Source of the DNA: Ancylostoma caninum
Taxonomy: Eukaryota > Nematoda > Chromadorea > Rhabditida > Ancylostomatidae
Assembly (NCBI GenBank): GCA_037903475.1
Contig: JBAJFG010000215.1
Location: 1 to 64,000, forward strand
Length of the DNA stretch: 64,000 nt
Direction: 5' to 3'
Of this stretch, positions 45,846-56,626 are shown in pieces (the first letter of the stretch is position 1; every line of letters begins with the position of its first letter). The position numbers were made by a program, and so were the translations under genes. The notes beneath the pieces are model-generated. The model did no database searches and had not been told where the DNA came from. It saw nothing but the letters and a program-made list of their open reading frames with translations.

Positions 45846-46029
45846 TTCAGTGTCCACAGATAAGATTAATGCTGGTGGATGAACAGACACTATCCACAGA
45901 GATGTAGTCTTTACCACGGCTCACAGAAACCATAATGGTTGACTCATAATGGTCAGCTGCTCTCTTTCGATTCGCTGTGGTGGACGTACCTAGTAAAAAG
46001 TGACCGAATCAGTGCAAATTGTGATTGGA

Positions 46030-46240
46030 CTTGAACACCGGCCACCCTTATCACACCGTTGGAACCGTCTACAGGCGTTTCACCACTTATGGACGCGGGC
46101 GTCCATATCACGCAGTCGGATCCGTATCCAGAGGCTCCTCCAATTTTGGACGCCAGTACATCCTTATCACACCGTCGGACTAGACTTCAGACGTTTCCCC
46201 ACTTATGGGCGCTGAAGCATACTTATCACAGCGCGGGCCA
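46030..46240 (+). repeat. Minisatellite, R-type unit
   Basis: About three and a half units of roughly 62 bp contain CTTATCACACCGTCGGAC, a CAGACGTTTCCCCAC core and ATGGGCGC. The array at 5465-5620 has the same unit on the other strand. Confidence 0.65.
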
Positions 46241-46528
46241 CACTATGACGCAATCCTCATCCATGTCATCCATTTCTCGTCCTCCTGGTTCCTCCTATTC
46301 GTTATAAAGGCACCCTACCCGTCTCCTTCCCTTTATACGGTTCTTCAGGCCCATCCCATTCACTACGACTGTGATGAAAACAACTGTCGGACATTAACAT
46401 GTGTAGACGTGACAAAAGTGGCCCGAAACAACTCTAAATCAAGGTGAAAGTCAAAATTTACCACTTTTTTGTACATAACTCGACGCGCTGAACACGATAG
46501 AGTGGGTGTTTCCCGTTTTTGCTGATTC

Positions 46529-46912
46529 TTGTGCACAGATGCACGCACATACATGAGCTGCCAATTCATGGATACTATGCTAACAGAAGTACGGGAAAAA
46601 GTCATCAAAAAAACTCAAAAAGAGAAGAAACAACTTTATCTCACCAGGATTGCAGCAAAACAGCTGTTTTTGTTGGAATTCGCGCAGAATACAACTAGCC
46701 TAAAACTCGCCCACATTGAAAGCCAGCACAAAGATGCACCAGTTACTGTGTTGAGTGAGTTTCCGTTGTTGGTATGGTACAAAAACCAATCGAAATGCGC
46801 TGATGTACCAGAAAGCGTGAGAACCTTGGAAGGGAAATTTCCCGTGGGTGCCGCCTTTAATGAGATTTGTCTACTAGTTTGTCCCGAAAATTATGTCCCA
46901 AACTATCCTTGA
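46529..46912 (+). CDS. Hypothetical open frame, unrecognised
   Basis: An open frame of 127 codons with a TTG first codon; the first ATG is near 46553. It has a lysine-rich helical start (EVREKVIKKTQKEKKQ) and a soluble-protein-like composition. No domain was recognised and no splice partner found. It may be an isolated exon or chance. Confidence 0.2.
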   Translation: MCTDARTYMSCQFMDTMLTEVREKVIKKTQKEKKQLYLTRIAAKQLFLLEFAQNTTSLKLAHIESQHKDAPVTVLSEFPLLVWYKNQSKCADVPESVRTLEGKFPVGAAFNEICLLVCPENYVPNYP

Positions 46913-46919
46913 TTTTTGA

Positions 46920-47800
46920 ATGTTTACAAGTTCGTGACTACATAAGCTACACATAAACATCTTCCATGCCACTGTGGAGTTTTGTATATGAAAATAGTAA
47001 GAAGTGTATCTAAATACTTTTGAGTAAATCGAGAACGGCTTGTCCAATTGTTCTTTTTTCTCGGGCTATCTTAACATAGGATCGTTCATACATCTTAGAG
47101 TGTAGAGCTCAACGTTGGACATTATTTTGGGGGTCAGTATATTGATGAGCGCACAAGTTTGAAGACTGCTTAATTTCAGAAAACGAGAATTGCGAGAGAG
47201 GAAGATCAAGAGGCACGAGTCACGAACACAACGGAGGGCGATAATGTGAGAAACTAAAATGCGAGAACATCATTGTCAAATATGCTTCATTGTCAAATAT
47301 AGCTCATTGTCAAATGAATTTTGGTTGTTCGAATTTCGGTTTGTGGCAAGCTAATCAAGTTCTCCAATACATGGATTGGGTAAAATTCAGAAAGGCCTTT
47401 AAAACTTTCCGCATAACTACACATTCCATGCTTCTGGGATCTAGCTGTGGGGCTTAGAGGCGGATACTGATCGAATGCTGTGAAATCGCTGCAGCCGGCG
47501 CAAAAAGAGCATGCTTCTTCAGACATCTGGGGGTAAGCCTGCTTAAGCATACGATTACCCCAATCCGTGGTAGAAACATGACTATTTTTGTCCCATTTGA
47601 GGATAGTGCCGTCAGAATTACTCCTCCTTAAAGTGAACAGGGAGCGAAATAGGCTCGAGAGCAAGGCAGTAACCACTGTAGCAACGCTTTTAACACTTAT
47701 TTACCGTCATGGAAGCTCGAAAATCTGATAATTTTGAATAGCGGACGTGTTAAAACTCGACAGTGGTATCCCATGCTACTCGAATAACGAACGTATTACT
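46920..47800. other. Unassigned DNA
   Basis: Open frames on the minus strand (47293-47676) have no recognisable domain. Confidence 0.3.
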
Positions 47801-47813
47801 ACAAGTCAGCAAC

Positions 47814-47891
47814 TGAATAGCAACCGAATAGCAATTGAATAGCAACTGAATAGCAACCGAACAGCAACCGAATAGCAACCGAATGGCACCC
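47814..47891. repeat. 11-bp tandem repeat, 7 units
   Basis: Seven units of GAATAGCAACC with small variants (AATT, AACT, GAACAG, GAATGGCACCC) in a row. The array adjoins the GGATTGGAGCCG-type repeat at 47930-48012. Confidence 0.85.
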
Positions 47892-47929
47892 GTGGTAGCC
47901 CGAATAGCGCCATATGGCGCCCGAGCCCC

Positions 47930-48012
47930 GCCCATTTTACGGATTGGAGCCGAGGTGACATGCGGCTCCAATCCCTATCGGGTTCGGCTCCAATCCGCCG
48001 AATGTCTGAGAT
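47930..48012. repeat. GGATTGGAGCCGAACC-type repeat
   Basis: CGGATTGGAGCCG is followed by its inverse CGGCTCCAATCC twice and ends CGAATGTCTGAGAT. It matches 38240-38290 in inverted orientation. Its own inverted copies could form a small stem. Confidence 0.55.
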
Positions 48013-48170
48013 TGTATTTATTACATGGCGAGCCATGCATAAAATAACCACGAGAGGACAAAACATAAAACAAACGCAAGCAACTAACATAAAACAAATG
48101 TCAATAAATACCGAACGTTATATCACGACTTCAAGTACGACCCTCTTAAACGAACTAAATTTAGGAGGAA

Positions 48171-48400
48171 TTAGCTGTTTTTTTTTAAACTGAGCCTTTC
48201 GTAGTCTGTACCAGCTCTATAAACGAAGTACCGCCGTCTGACACTTTTCCTAGGCCTAGCTATTAGCAGTTTGCTAGTTGAACCTCGAGTATTAGAAGGC
48301 CTAAATTCGTACGTACTATTGGGTGCGCGACCAACTAGTCCGTGAAGGACTTTATACAACAGGATTGAGTCATGTTATCTTCTCAAATAACTCAACGAGT
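48171..48400 (-). pseudogene. LINE reverse transcriptase C-terminal fragment
   Basis: On the minus strand the frame reads YKVLHGLVGRAPNSTYEF followed by RPSNTRGS and an RRRYFVYRAG segment, the style of the extreme C-terminus of CR1-like RTs. The frame starts at a methionine by chance. Nothing upstream completes the enzyme, so this is a short relic. Confidence 0.55.
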
Positions 48401-48589
48401 TAAGCCCTAATTTTTTATTCCTCACTTACTTGAAGGGATGGAATCATACAGGAAACCAATCATTCTAATCATTAGTTTGGATAAATCAGCACCTCCTGTT
48501 CAGTAGATTAATTCCATGCGTTCAAGAACATCTAGGAATTCGTTAAACATGTGAAATCTCTCCGGACTTCAAGTACAAGTCAAACATGC

Positions 48590-48745
48590 ATTCTCTCAAA
48601 TGTTAGATCCGTGATCAAAACATCAATAGCTTGGCGTTTTTATTGAGTCATTCGGAGGCTTCTATTATTGCACTAGTTGAAAAATGGTTATCGGCCAGTA
48701 TTGATGACAATTCACTACTAAGGGAGTGGTGCAATGAGTTTATTT
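48590..48745 (+). pseudogene. LINE endonuclease N-terminal fragment
   Basis: With one frameshift the plus strand reads NVRSVI, then KNINSLAFLLSHSEASIIAL and VEKWLSASIDDNSLL, the first conserved block of a CR1/Jockey-type endonuclease (N-R-S ... E-x-W-L). It is only about 45 codons and on the opposite strand to the RT fragment beside it, so the two need not be from one element. Confidence 0.55.
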
Positions 48746-48772
48746 GTTTATTTATTTATTTATCTATTTAAC

Positions 48773-50124
48773 TAGCGCCCCTTCGGGACGCTAGAAAGTG
48801 GGGTGGGGCAGCCACTTGAGGTATGTGCAAAAGCTTCACAGCTTCACACGTGTGAAATGCTTGGAAATCAGCAAAAAAGCAAAACTAATCATTAGCTGAG
48901 AAATTCTCCTTATGAGTTGCGTATACTCTACGTGTCTGGCCGCCTCGCCAAAGTCGGCCTTCCAGTCTTCTCTCCATCCTAGCCTTGCTTGCAAATTCTT
49001 AATGCCGCACCTACATGTAAAGCTAATTTCCGATGCACTGATAATACCTACTCTTTTTTTGTCACATTTCTTACATGCCTAAGGACCCGTTGTGAACAGC
49101 CAACAGAGAGAAAGAAGAGATGGTCGACTGAGACACGAACGAACGCGTAGCGTCCCCTACTCCACCGGCAGACGTGCATCTTGGCGCTTTCCCCACTATT
49201 GAGCCACGGCGGACCCATTCTCCATTTGTGGATCTGTATCCTGGCGTTCTTTCCACTACTGGGCCAGCGCAGACCCAATCTCTATCGATGGACCCATATT
49301 CTGGCTTTTCCCAGTGTTGGGCCAGGGCGGACCCCCTCTCCATCGACGGACCCGTATCCTGCCGTTTTTCCACCATTGGGCCACGGCGGACTCCTTCTCA
49401 ATCGGTGGACACCAATCCTGATGTTTTCCTGAACTACGGGACCCCGGCTCATCTGCCCGTCATCACTGCAGCTGCACTCTTTGCAAATCTCGAAAATGAT
49501 GGAACAAAGTTAGGAAATATTTAGAGAGTTTGATCAACTGCACAAGTTGCACAACTGGTTTCAGAAAATGTCACAACTGCTTATGATGACGCGTTCTTCA
49601 TCCTGTATAATTGATTGTACTTCTTAAAGACAGACGGATCCTCAAGCTGCATCATCCCAACGGGACCTCAAAGAGAGGTGCGCAAGAAGCATATCCCAAG
49701 TGAGGACACCGAATGAATCCTTCGATACATCCTCCATGGTATGCACACTTCTTTTCGGAGTGGTTATCGCCCACTTTTCCAAAGTTGAGTGAAGTCAGCA
49801 ACAAAACCGCAGCAGAGGGGCGACCCTGCTCCGTACATTGCTGCTACGCATCGTCAAATCGTTGTAAACACTGTCTCGCCTGGAGGGCACGAGACCGCTA
49901 GCCGCTGGTCCCACCGCGAAATCCCGAATGCACCCGACTTTCACTACGTCTATGCACCTATGACGAAACATCGGCCGAATGTCCCATCAGCTTCGCATCC
50001 TCGCGAGGCACAGTCTATAACTGAGCCTCACGGCGAGCGCATGCGATCACGTGCTGTCCCCCTACGTCTGCGCTCTAGAAAATTTTGTTGCACTACCATG
50101 ATTTATATAGGAGGATTGTCTCAT
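48773..50124 (+). repeat. Repeat R copy B, uninterrupted
   Basis: Starts with the hairpin CTAGCGCCCC-TTC-GGGACGCTAG, then about 350 bp of unique sequence. A minisatellite of about 58-62-bp units follows (49170-49440), then a 680-bp tail ending near GATTTATATA. It carries a single GTGGACAC (complement GTGTCCAC) near 49407, where copy A has the nested hAT/RTE insertion, so it serves as the empty site. It is preceded by a TTTA-repeat tract. Read on the minus strand this resembles the tail of a retroposed element. Non-coding. Confidence 0.85.
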
Positions 50125-50129
50125 ACACC

Positions 50130-51125
50130 GAAAAGATGCTCCAAAAAAACTAAAAACAAAAAAAAAACATGTCCGGAAAGCGAAAAACCGCTAACTATGC
50201 AATAAGATGAGATGACTCCAGGGCGGACAAAAACGGTAAGACTGACGAAGCAGGAACGGGTTTTGACTTGGTTCAGCGATGAAATTTTTTACAAGGAGAT
50301 AACTTGAACATTTACGGAGGAAGCTTTCCAGCAGCACGTAACTAAGCATTAGAATAACCAAGCATGAAATTTTTCATTGGTTTTCATTGGTGAGTTTTTT
50401 TTCTTTTTTTTCCTAAGCCAAATTTCTCAAAAACAAATGGGTGTGGGTGGACGCCTTAAGCCGCTGCACGACGTCGGAAGAGCACCAGACCACTGAGATA
50501 ATCATGCACCGAAAACGCAACTGGACTAGCCATTCTGGGGCGGACGACTCTTTGAGACTCTAGTACGAACCCCAGGCGTAAACTCAGCGGGGTGCTCGCC
50601 CTGATCTACGCTGCAGCTAGATGTTTACCCAAGACTAGGGGTTTACCCAAGAAAGGAGCATATTGAATGCTGGTAATAAGAATGGCTCCGTGCAAATACA
50701 CCACATGCATTCGTGGGTTTCCGTCGTAATGTTAGTAGCCTTCTCTGCAGAAAGAATAGTAATGCATGCTAGATGAACAACCACTGAAAGCTTTCGAGTA
50801 GAGCATGAGAAAAAAAGAAGCAAAACCAAGCCAAGTCATGCACTTATAGTTAGCTATAACACAACATTAGACAGTATTGGAAAATACACAACAATTAAAA
50901 CAAACAAAACACATGCAGTAGAAGAATTGAGTGTAAACACATGCATTGTCTCTCCCTGGGAAATGGAAAACAGCTTGTAGATAGCTAGCTACATGGAGGA
51001 TAGGCTTATTGTATCATATGTTAAGAAAAACATGGACGTAGGTAACTGACTGGGAACACTGTACGATGTTGAACTCATTCGATTTCTGAAAAGAAAAACT
51101 CGTAGTCCTAGCAGATATAGATTCA
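50130..51125. other. Unassigned DNA
   Basis: No gene or repeat was recognised. 50380-50420 is T-rich. Confidence 0.3.
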
Positions 51126-51129
51126 GTCA

Positions 51130-52140
51130 TCCAACTGCAAACAAGAGGTAAAGGAAACCTCCCTCAATTTACCTTTAAAGATTCTGCTATTTGACGATTT
51201 AAAAATGTCAACAGGTAGTAGCTGTAGCCACCTAGCAGTACGGTTGAAGAACGTGTGGAAGAGAGTGAATAACGCTCCTTATTTATCCTAGCATAATAAT
51301 GCATCGTAAATTCACCGTGCCTGAGATTAGTAGGCCGAAAGATTCAGTATTTGCTGGCTCTAGGATTTATTCCACCCCTAAGTACCCGAAGTTCAAAAAC
51401 GAGATCCTTACACATTCTCTTGGACCTTAAGCTGTAAGGAAAAAATATTCAAGCGCTCTTGGTAACTAGACAAATATTGATAGCCAGCACCAGGGTTAAT
51501 TCTATGGAACAGTAACCTTGTGAACGTTTGCTGTATTTTTCCAACTTAATTCTGTCTTTTTTAAGTGTAGGGCTCTAAACCTCAGAGTAATAGTTGAGAT
51601 GCGAAAGAACGAAAGCTTTGTACAGTCTCACCATAACGTTTGGATCCCTGATATGCGTATTTCGAAACAAACGTTCCATAAGCGTTCTTAACAACGCTAT
51701 CGACGTAACAGGAGAACAGCGTGATGACATCTACTACATATGCGGTGGTTTTCAAAAAGATGGCCAAGTCATAAGTAGATACGAGGAAGAGAAGTGGGGA
51801 CAGAACTCCTCTCTGAGGAAGCCCGCTAGTGCAAGGATAGATCTTGGAGAAGCGGAGCCCAGCTTTTACAACCATGTGCCTAGAATCCAGATAGGACTTG
51901 AACCAGTTAAGTAGACACTCGCTAACTCCGAGAGATTCAAGCTTATTCAGAAGTTGAATGTGGGAAACTTTGTCAAAAGCTCTGGACAGGTCCATGTAAA
52001 TAACATCTACGCTCTTACCCTCATTGAGGGCTAAGCTCCAATCGTGGACACAATCAATGAGGTTGGTAGTAGCGCTACTGCCACTGACAAACCTATACGG
52101 TTCACAAGCAACAGCATGGAACCATGCTCCGTCTACTCTT
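51130..52140 (-). pseudogene. LINE reverse transcriptase fragment
   Basis: On the minus strand, from about 52120, the frame reads GSSATTNLIDCVHDWSLALN then VIYMDLSRAFDKVSH, with the RT motif A Asp. LLNWFKSYLDSR, SGLPQRGVLSPLLF and a damaged catalytic-box region near 51740 (VVDVI where an xADD box is expected) follow. The C-terminal part (51590-51130) continues in broken frames with YYSEV, LRSKRMC and RPTNLRHG. It lacks the endonuclease and has stops, so it is inactive. It is a member of the CR1-like group, distinct from the copies at 16.4 and 38.3 kb. Confidence 0.8.
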
Positions 52141-52450
52141 GCGTTTATTTGACTTGTGTCGCGTCGCGAGAAATGATGTAAAAGTTAATATAATCAGCTG
52201 AAGTCGGTTGAAAATACGAAAACGAAACTGCTGGAAGCTCATGTTGTTTAATTTGGAAAATTCTCTGATAGATCACCGTTGCGATTCTGTATTTTGTTTC
52301 TTGATGTATAAGGTTCATACTTTCCTCAACTATTGTCAATGAACGATGACCATTTCTAACAACAATTGTTTTATTTTATCCTTTACTTTGTGATATTCAA
52401 TTGAGTGTTCTCTTGTGCTAGGCAATTATGACATGTGGCGGGTTGCTCCC

Positions 52451-54250
52451 TCACTGTAGGCATGTCTCCAGGATACTATCCTGGCACATTGCTCCATTGC
52501 GACAACTTCGGGATTCGCGTTCATTTCTGAATTGTTCCATTGCATCGTTGGTTTTTTTTCGTCGGAGGCGATCCCTCCTACGTAGCGGCTTGGAGGCACT
52601 AGGGTTCTGAGATGGAATTTTTCAATAAGATAAAAATGAATTAAGCGTCTTTTCTGACCTCAACATGTAGAATCTTCCCTAACGCCAGGGTATTCTGCTC
52701 CTTCAAACATTCCAGGAGCTCCTCGAAAGGGGATTGGTGCGCAGAGAGGATTTTCCGCAAGTTGCTGAAAGTATAAGTTGTCAAAACTATTATTATAAAA
52801 ACATCAGAATTTACCTGTGGAATGCCTCCGCGGTATTATGGTGCGTAATTCCTGGACATCTCACTTGTACCACATCTCCTGGTATGCGCGGTCAAAATAT
52901 ACTTCCTGTAGATATTTCAGAAAGTTGATGCATGGCACATATGCAGAGCTATCCGGACCCACTGGCGGGGACCGTAGAGGAGGAACTCTTCCGATGGGGT
53001 GTGGGTCATGATGAGGCAAAATGGGGCGGCGTCTTCCCGCCCTTCGGCGTTGGCTCGTATTCAAATTTGCATGGGCAACTATGGTGAAATCGCGCGCGAA
53101 TTAGTGCGAGCAGGTCCTGAAGGGCGGGGCGAGGGTTCGAATGAACCAATCGCAGACACATTGCCCACCCACTTTTGCCTCATCATGACCCACACCCCTT
53201 CCGATGAGTTCACAAGGCAAAAATACGGTTCCTTTTATTATACGCCACCATCTAGCGACTGCTCTTATTTTCCCTTTTACAAACTGCGCAAGCCCTCTTT
53301 AGCAGCTCTTTAGCAGCTTATTAGCCATACGGTTCCAGGCTTGCGCCAAATGAAACGCACAGCCTTGGACTTCGACGTTCGGGAACTCCTCTTTGGCTGC
53401 TCCAATCGCTGCCTGAAAGTAGATTATAGAAATTTGGAGTTTATGAAGTGGTAAAGTGGAGCCAGACATGTTACCTTCTCAAAGTCCAGTACGATTCGCT
53501 CAAGTTCGCTTTCGCCAATGATTTCATTGAGCCGACCAAATATTGTGTTGTACGTTTCCGCGTTTTTGTACCTCGTAATAGCGTACAGGATCGGGACCTG
53601 AAACATGTTGAATTTTGTCACTAATCATGATGATGATTGCAAACAAAACTTAAGGTCTACCTCGAATTCTCCGCTAACGACAGCGTGCACGATGTGAAGC
53701 TGCCCTTTATCCATTCTATCAGGGACGGTTATCGGGCCCAGCTTATGAACACCGTCGGCGATCAGGGCGTACATGCCGTTGTTGCGGGGTTTCTGAAAAA
53801 AAATGGTTTATTAATTGACCAGTGAATAATTAAATCCTTCTCGACTTCCTACAAATGCAAGTATTTTGTTATGCTTTCTTAAGTTAAGAAAATTCCTGAC
53901 TTGTTGTGCTACAGGTTCTTCAACTGGAAGAATTGCGTGGTTCCTGTACAGTTGACCAGGGTCCTGCAATGTCCTGCATGATTTTGTGACCTGGCTGGAC
54001 CTAACTTTAAATCTTACCTCTGCGAGAAGAAAATTCGTCGCGTGAAGTTGCTGGGCGAAAAGCTGGGTTTCCGGGTCCAGGAGGCTGTAGTTAAACGACA
54101 TCACGGTTAGGTTGGGGCATCCATGATTGTCATTTGTATTTATACACACTGTAGTGCAACAAGTGCGAAAACTTCCTCTACTGATCAACCCCAGCGGCAG
54201 TGCCTGATACCTGGGGCGACGCCTCCAGGAAATGAAGCGAAATTTTCGCA
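52451..54250 (-). pseudogene. Spliced Mutator-like (MULE) transposase, broken
   Basis: Seven minus-strand exons can be joined with GT-AG introns of 50-63 bp: ~54250-54018, 53963-53853, 53792-53661, 53597-53475, 53412-52815 (with a MITE inside), 52764-52659 and 52606-52451. The joined frame gives MULE transposase motifs in order: YALIADGVHKLGP (first Asp), IVLDFEKAAIGAAKEEFPNV (second Asp), the zinc-like CAFHLAQAWNRM, RWWRIIKGTVFLP, NTAEAFHSNL (candidate catalytic Glu) and a basic RRRDRLRRKK tail. Most introns fall in phase 0. Defects are an in-frame TAA near 53353, a frameshift near 52873 (after YQEMWYK) and a 201-bp MITE at 52997-53197. The first exon has no clear ATG and upstream exons may be missing. 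The family cuts and pastes DNA with 8-11-bp target duplications; this copy is dead. Confidence 0.82.
52997..53197. mobile_element. MITE, Mutator-like type (copy 2), inside MULE exon
   Basis: A 201-bp element with ends GGGTGTGGGTCATGATGAGG and its mirror, flanked by the 9-bp direct repeat CTTCCGATG (52988-52996 and 53198-53206). The transposase reading frame reads straight across when the MITE and one target copy are skipped (CELIG joined to RVPPL), which proves insertion into a coding exon. It shares ends and internal sequence with the copy at 1262-1472. Confidence 0.92.
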
Positions 54251-54259
54251 CATTTCATG

Positions 54260-54600
54260 CAAAGTGTAAAATTTTGCATTCCAGGTCATCAGATCAATAG
54301 TGTTAAAATATATCAGCATGCCTTTTTGTGACATTGCCGATCCTTTCATTTAATACAGTTATACATATTTAGTATGAAACTAATTGTCACATCCAACTCT
54401 AATTTTACCTTCCAAACAGTTTTCACTAACAAAATTCCATTTTTACTTTCTGGATGCTTGTTTTTGTTACAAATTTTGAATTTGGATTCAATTTAATTCA
54501 GGTCCAAATACGTGCTTCTGTTTAAGTGTCTGTTCATGTTCGAGTATCTGTTTCTGATCCAAAGTCTTAGTTTTTTTTTGTTGCTTTGTAAGCACTCGTC
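54260..54600. other. AT-rich spacer
   Basis: No coding signal was seen. It may be intron or upstream DNA of the MULE relic. Confidence 0.3.
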
Positions 54601-54619
54601 TCCATCATTACATTAGCTT

Positions 54620-55979
54620 CTTCGCCTTCCAGATTTAAAATTTCGCCTCTTTGCCGCGTCGCGAACGCCACGCGCGGCATTCCCCTTCCTGGGCGGAGCT
54701 TGGAGTTGTATGTGACCCCACCGATAATCCAGCGCGTTATGGAAATTCCGTGCAGCCGGTGCTGGTCATGCTGCGCGTTCCGGTTGCACGGATATGTCGC
54801 GGGTAACTAAGTGCTACCCCCGGCGGTACTCGATGGAATGCCGCGACCAGTTGCACGTGTTCCGGCCATCTTGCCAAGTTATCGAGAAGAATCTGTGCAT
54901 ATTCCATTTATCTGTCCTCCAAAGTGCACACTGGATTTGCTTGGCGCGCTAAATTCTCCAGAAGAACTCAGAACTCAGCTACGCGCTGGTTTGGCCTCAT
55001 CCGTAGACTTCGTAGTTCCGTTAGTGCTCGCAATCTTCCTGCCATGGAATCTGCTGCTACGAGCTTACTGAGCTCCTCAGCCACTGCATCGAAGCCTTGC
55101 TGCACTATTGCAGCTGGAAGAGCCAGAAAAATGCTTTTCGCGTGTCCTTTTAGTATTCATCTCCCAGTATTTCTATCAGATCCCTATCATTTTGCACTAT
55201 TTTCTGATACTTACGCCGAAACCGCTGCATGAACTCTCTATAGTTTTCATTTCGTTTGCCATGGAATACCCCAGGGGTCACCCAAGTATTGGATTGAAGG
55301 GAGTCTAGCCATTCTGTAAAACTGTTCTGAGCTTCCCTACTGTTGGGTTCCTGAGTGGAGTGGATTGTACATGGCATTGAGCATGACGGAACTCGCCGAA
55401 GTCATCGGCTGTTCCTGCCTTTCACGGACTTCCCTTGCTCGGACTCGGTCCTGGACTTGAAACCCTTGTTCAGAATCCTAAATCGTGTTCCCACAAGTAC
55501 TCGCGTCTATAACTTTGTCAGTTTCCATTTCCACCTCTTATTGCTGATGACCGGTCTGTTTCCTCAGGTCACGCACCGTCTTTCGAACCTGAGTAATGTC
55601 AGTGCTTAAATCAGCACATATATCTTCCAATATTTCACCGTCTTCACTGGTGGTGTTTATGAAATCTTCTAAATCTTCTATATTTTCAATGCCTTCATCA
55701 TGCAAGGTTGCGAACAACTTTTTCTCAAACCTTTGGTACCCTGGGTACCTTGCGTCAGGCGTTCGCGCTGATCACAAACCTGTTGCCGCATTCTTTGTTT
55801 GCGTCCTCCACCACAGGCCTCTGGGCCTTACCAAGCTTTAGGTTTGGTGCCGCCGCAAAGTCCTGTGATAGGCTTCGTAGGCCCTTCATGATGGTCCCTA
55901 ACTCTTCTTTAAAAGTTGACAAGGAAAACTCTTCTCTCACCTCTGCTGGAGCACAGAATGATAATTCTCCCATGACCAC
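54620..55979 (-). pseudogene. Gag-like LTR-retrotransposon polyprotein relic
   Basis: From ATG 55979 on the minus strand the product begins MVMGELSFCAP. After a frameshift near 55757 it continues through DQRERLTQGTQGTKGLRKKL and an acidic stretch (EGIENIEDLEDFI), then stops at about 55527. A further segment (55377-55150) has FHGKRNENYREFMQRFRRKY and DLIEILGDEY. After another shift it reads GHAKSIFLALPAAIVQQGFD, ADSMAGRLRALTELRSLRM and EYAQILLDNLARWPEHVQLV. This layout is that of a retroelement Gag capsid region (assembly of the particle). At least two frameshifts and three stops make it non-functional. Assignment to a BEL/Pao- or Gypsy-type element is not resolved; no protease or RT was found downstream. 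Confidence 0.6.
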
Positions 55980-56085
55980 ATTTGTTCCACCGTAGCCCTA
56001 GGCGTCAAATAATCTCAGCGAATGGTATACTTGGTGCACACTACACACAATACACCTCGATTTACGACCGTTTCCTCCAAATTGT
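55925..56085 (-). repeat. 5' leader and start of the gag-like element
   Basis: This segment, containing CAAATAATCTCAGCGAATGG and CACTACACACAATACACCTC, recurs inverted at 58015-58165 with about 90% identity by eye. Both copies continue into the start of the gag-like frame (MVMGELSFC). Confidence 0.7.
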
Positions 56086-56089
56086 TCGG

Positions 56090-56620
56090 AATCGGTTCAG
56101 AGACCTCTGCCTACCGAGAATTTCGCATTACATGCGATACGTCAAAGATAACAAGGTTATGATCAGCATATTAGAGTGAAGCAATCCTTAATACATAGCG
56201 TGAACATAGGTTGAGTGAAATCATTAAGTGTTCAACCGAAATGCATCTGCGAGGTCATCGTTTATTATTAGAACAAATGCGTCCTAGTGAGGAATCCTTT
56301 CATTCATCCCATACAGAGCTACATCTCGTCCACCTTCTTGCAGTCCTGTTTTTTTAGTCCTTCCCTTTCGAGTCCGTAACCCTACCAGCTGAGCCATCCA
56401 GGTCGACACCGTCGATTGCAAGACTCCATCTAGGAAACTAAGAATACTCATGCTATCACAGTATCAATGAGCAGTATAGTCTTTCTCAAAAATTCTTGCC
56501 TCACGTTGAACGGCGCGTCAGCTTAGCCACGTCACACCACGTACATGTATGATAATGCATAGGTGATGCGGCACGACTTAGCAGATGGGCGGTGAAGCGT
56601 GAGGCAAGTACTTTTGGGAA
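56090..56620. other. Unassigned DNA
   Basis: No gene was recognised. Confidence 0.3.
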
Positions 56621-56626
56621 GGACTG

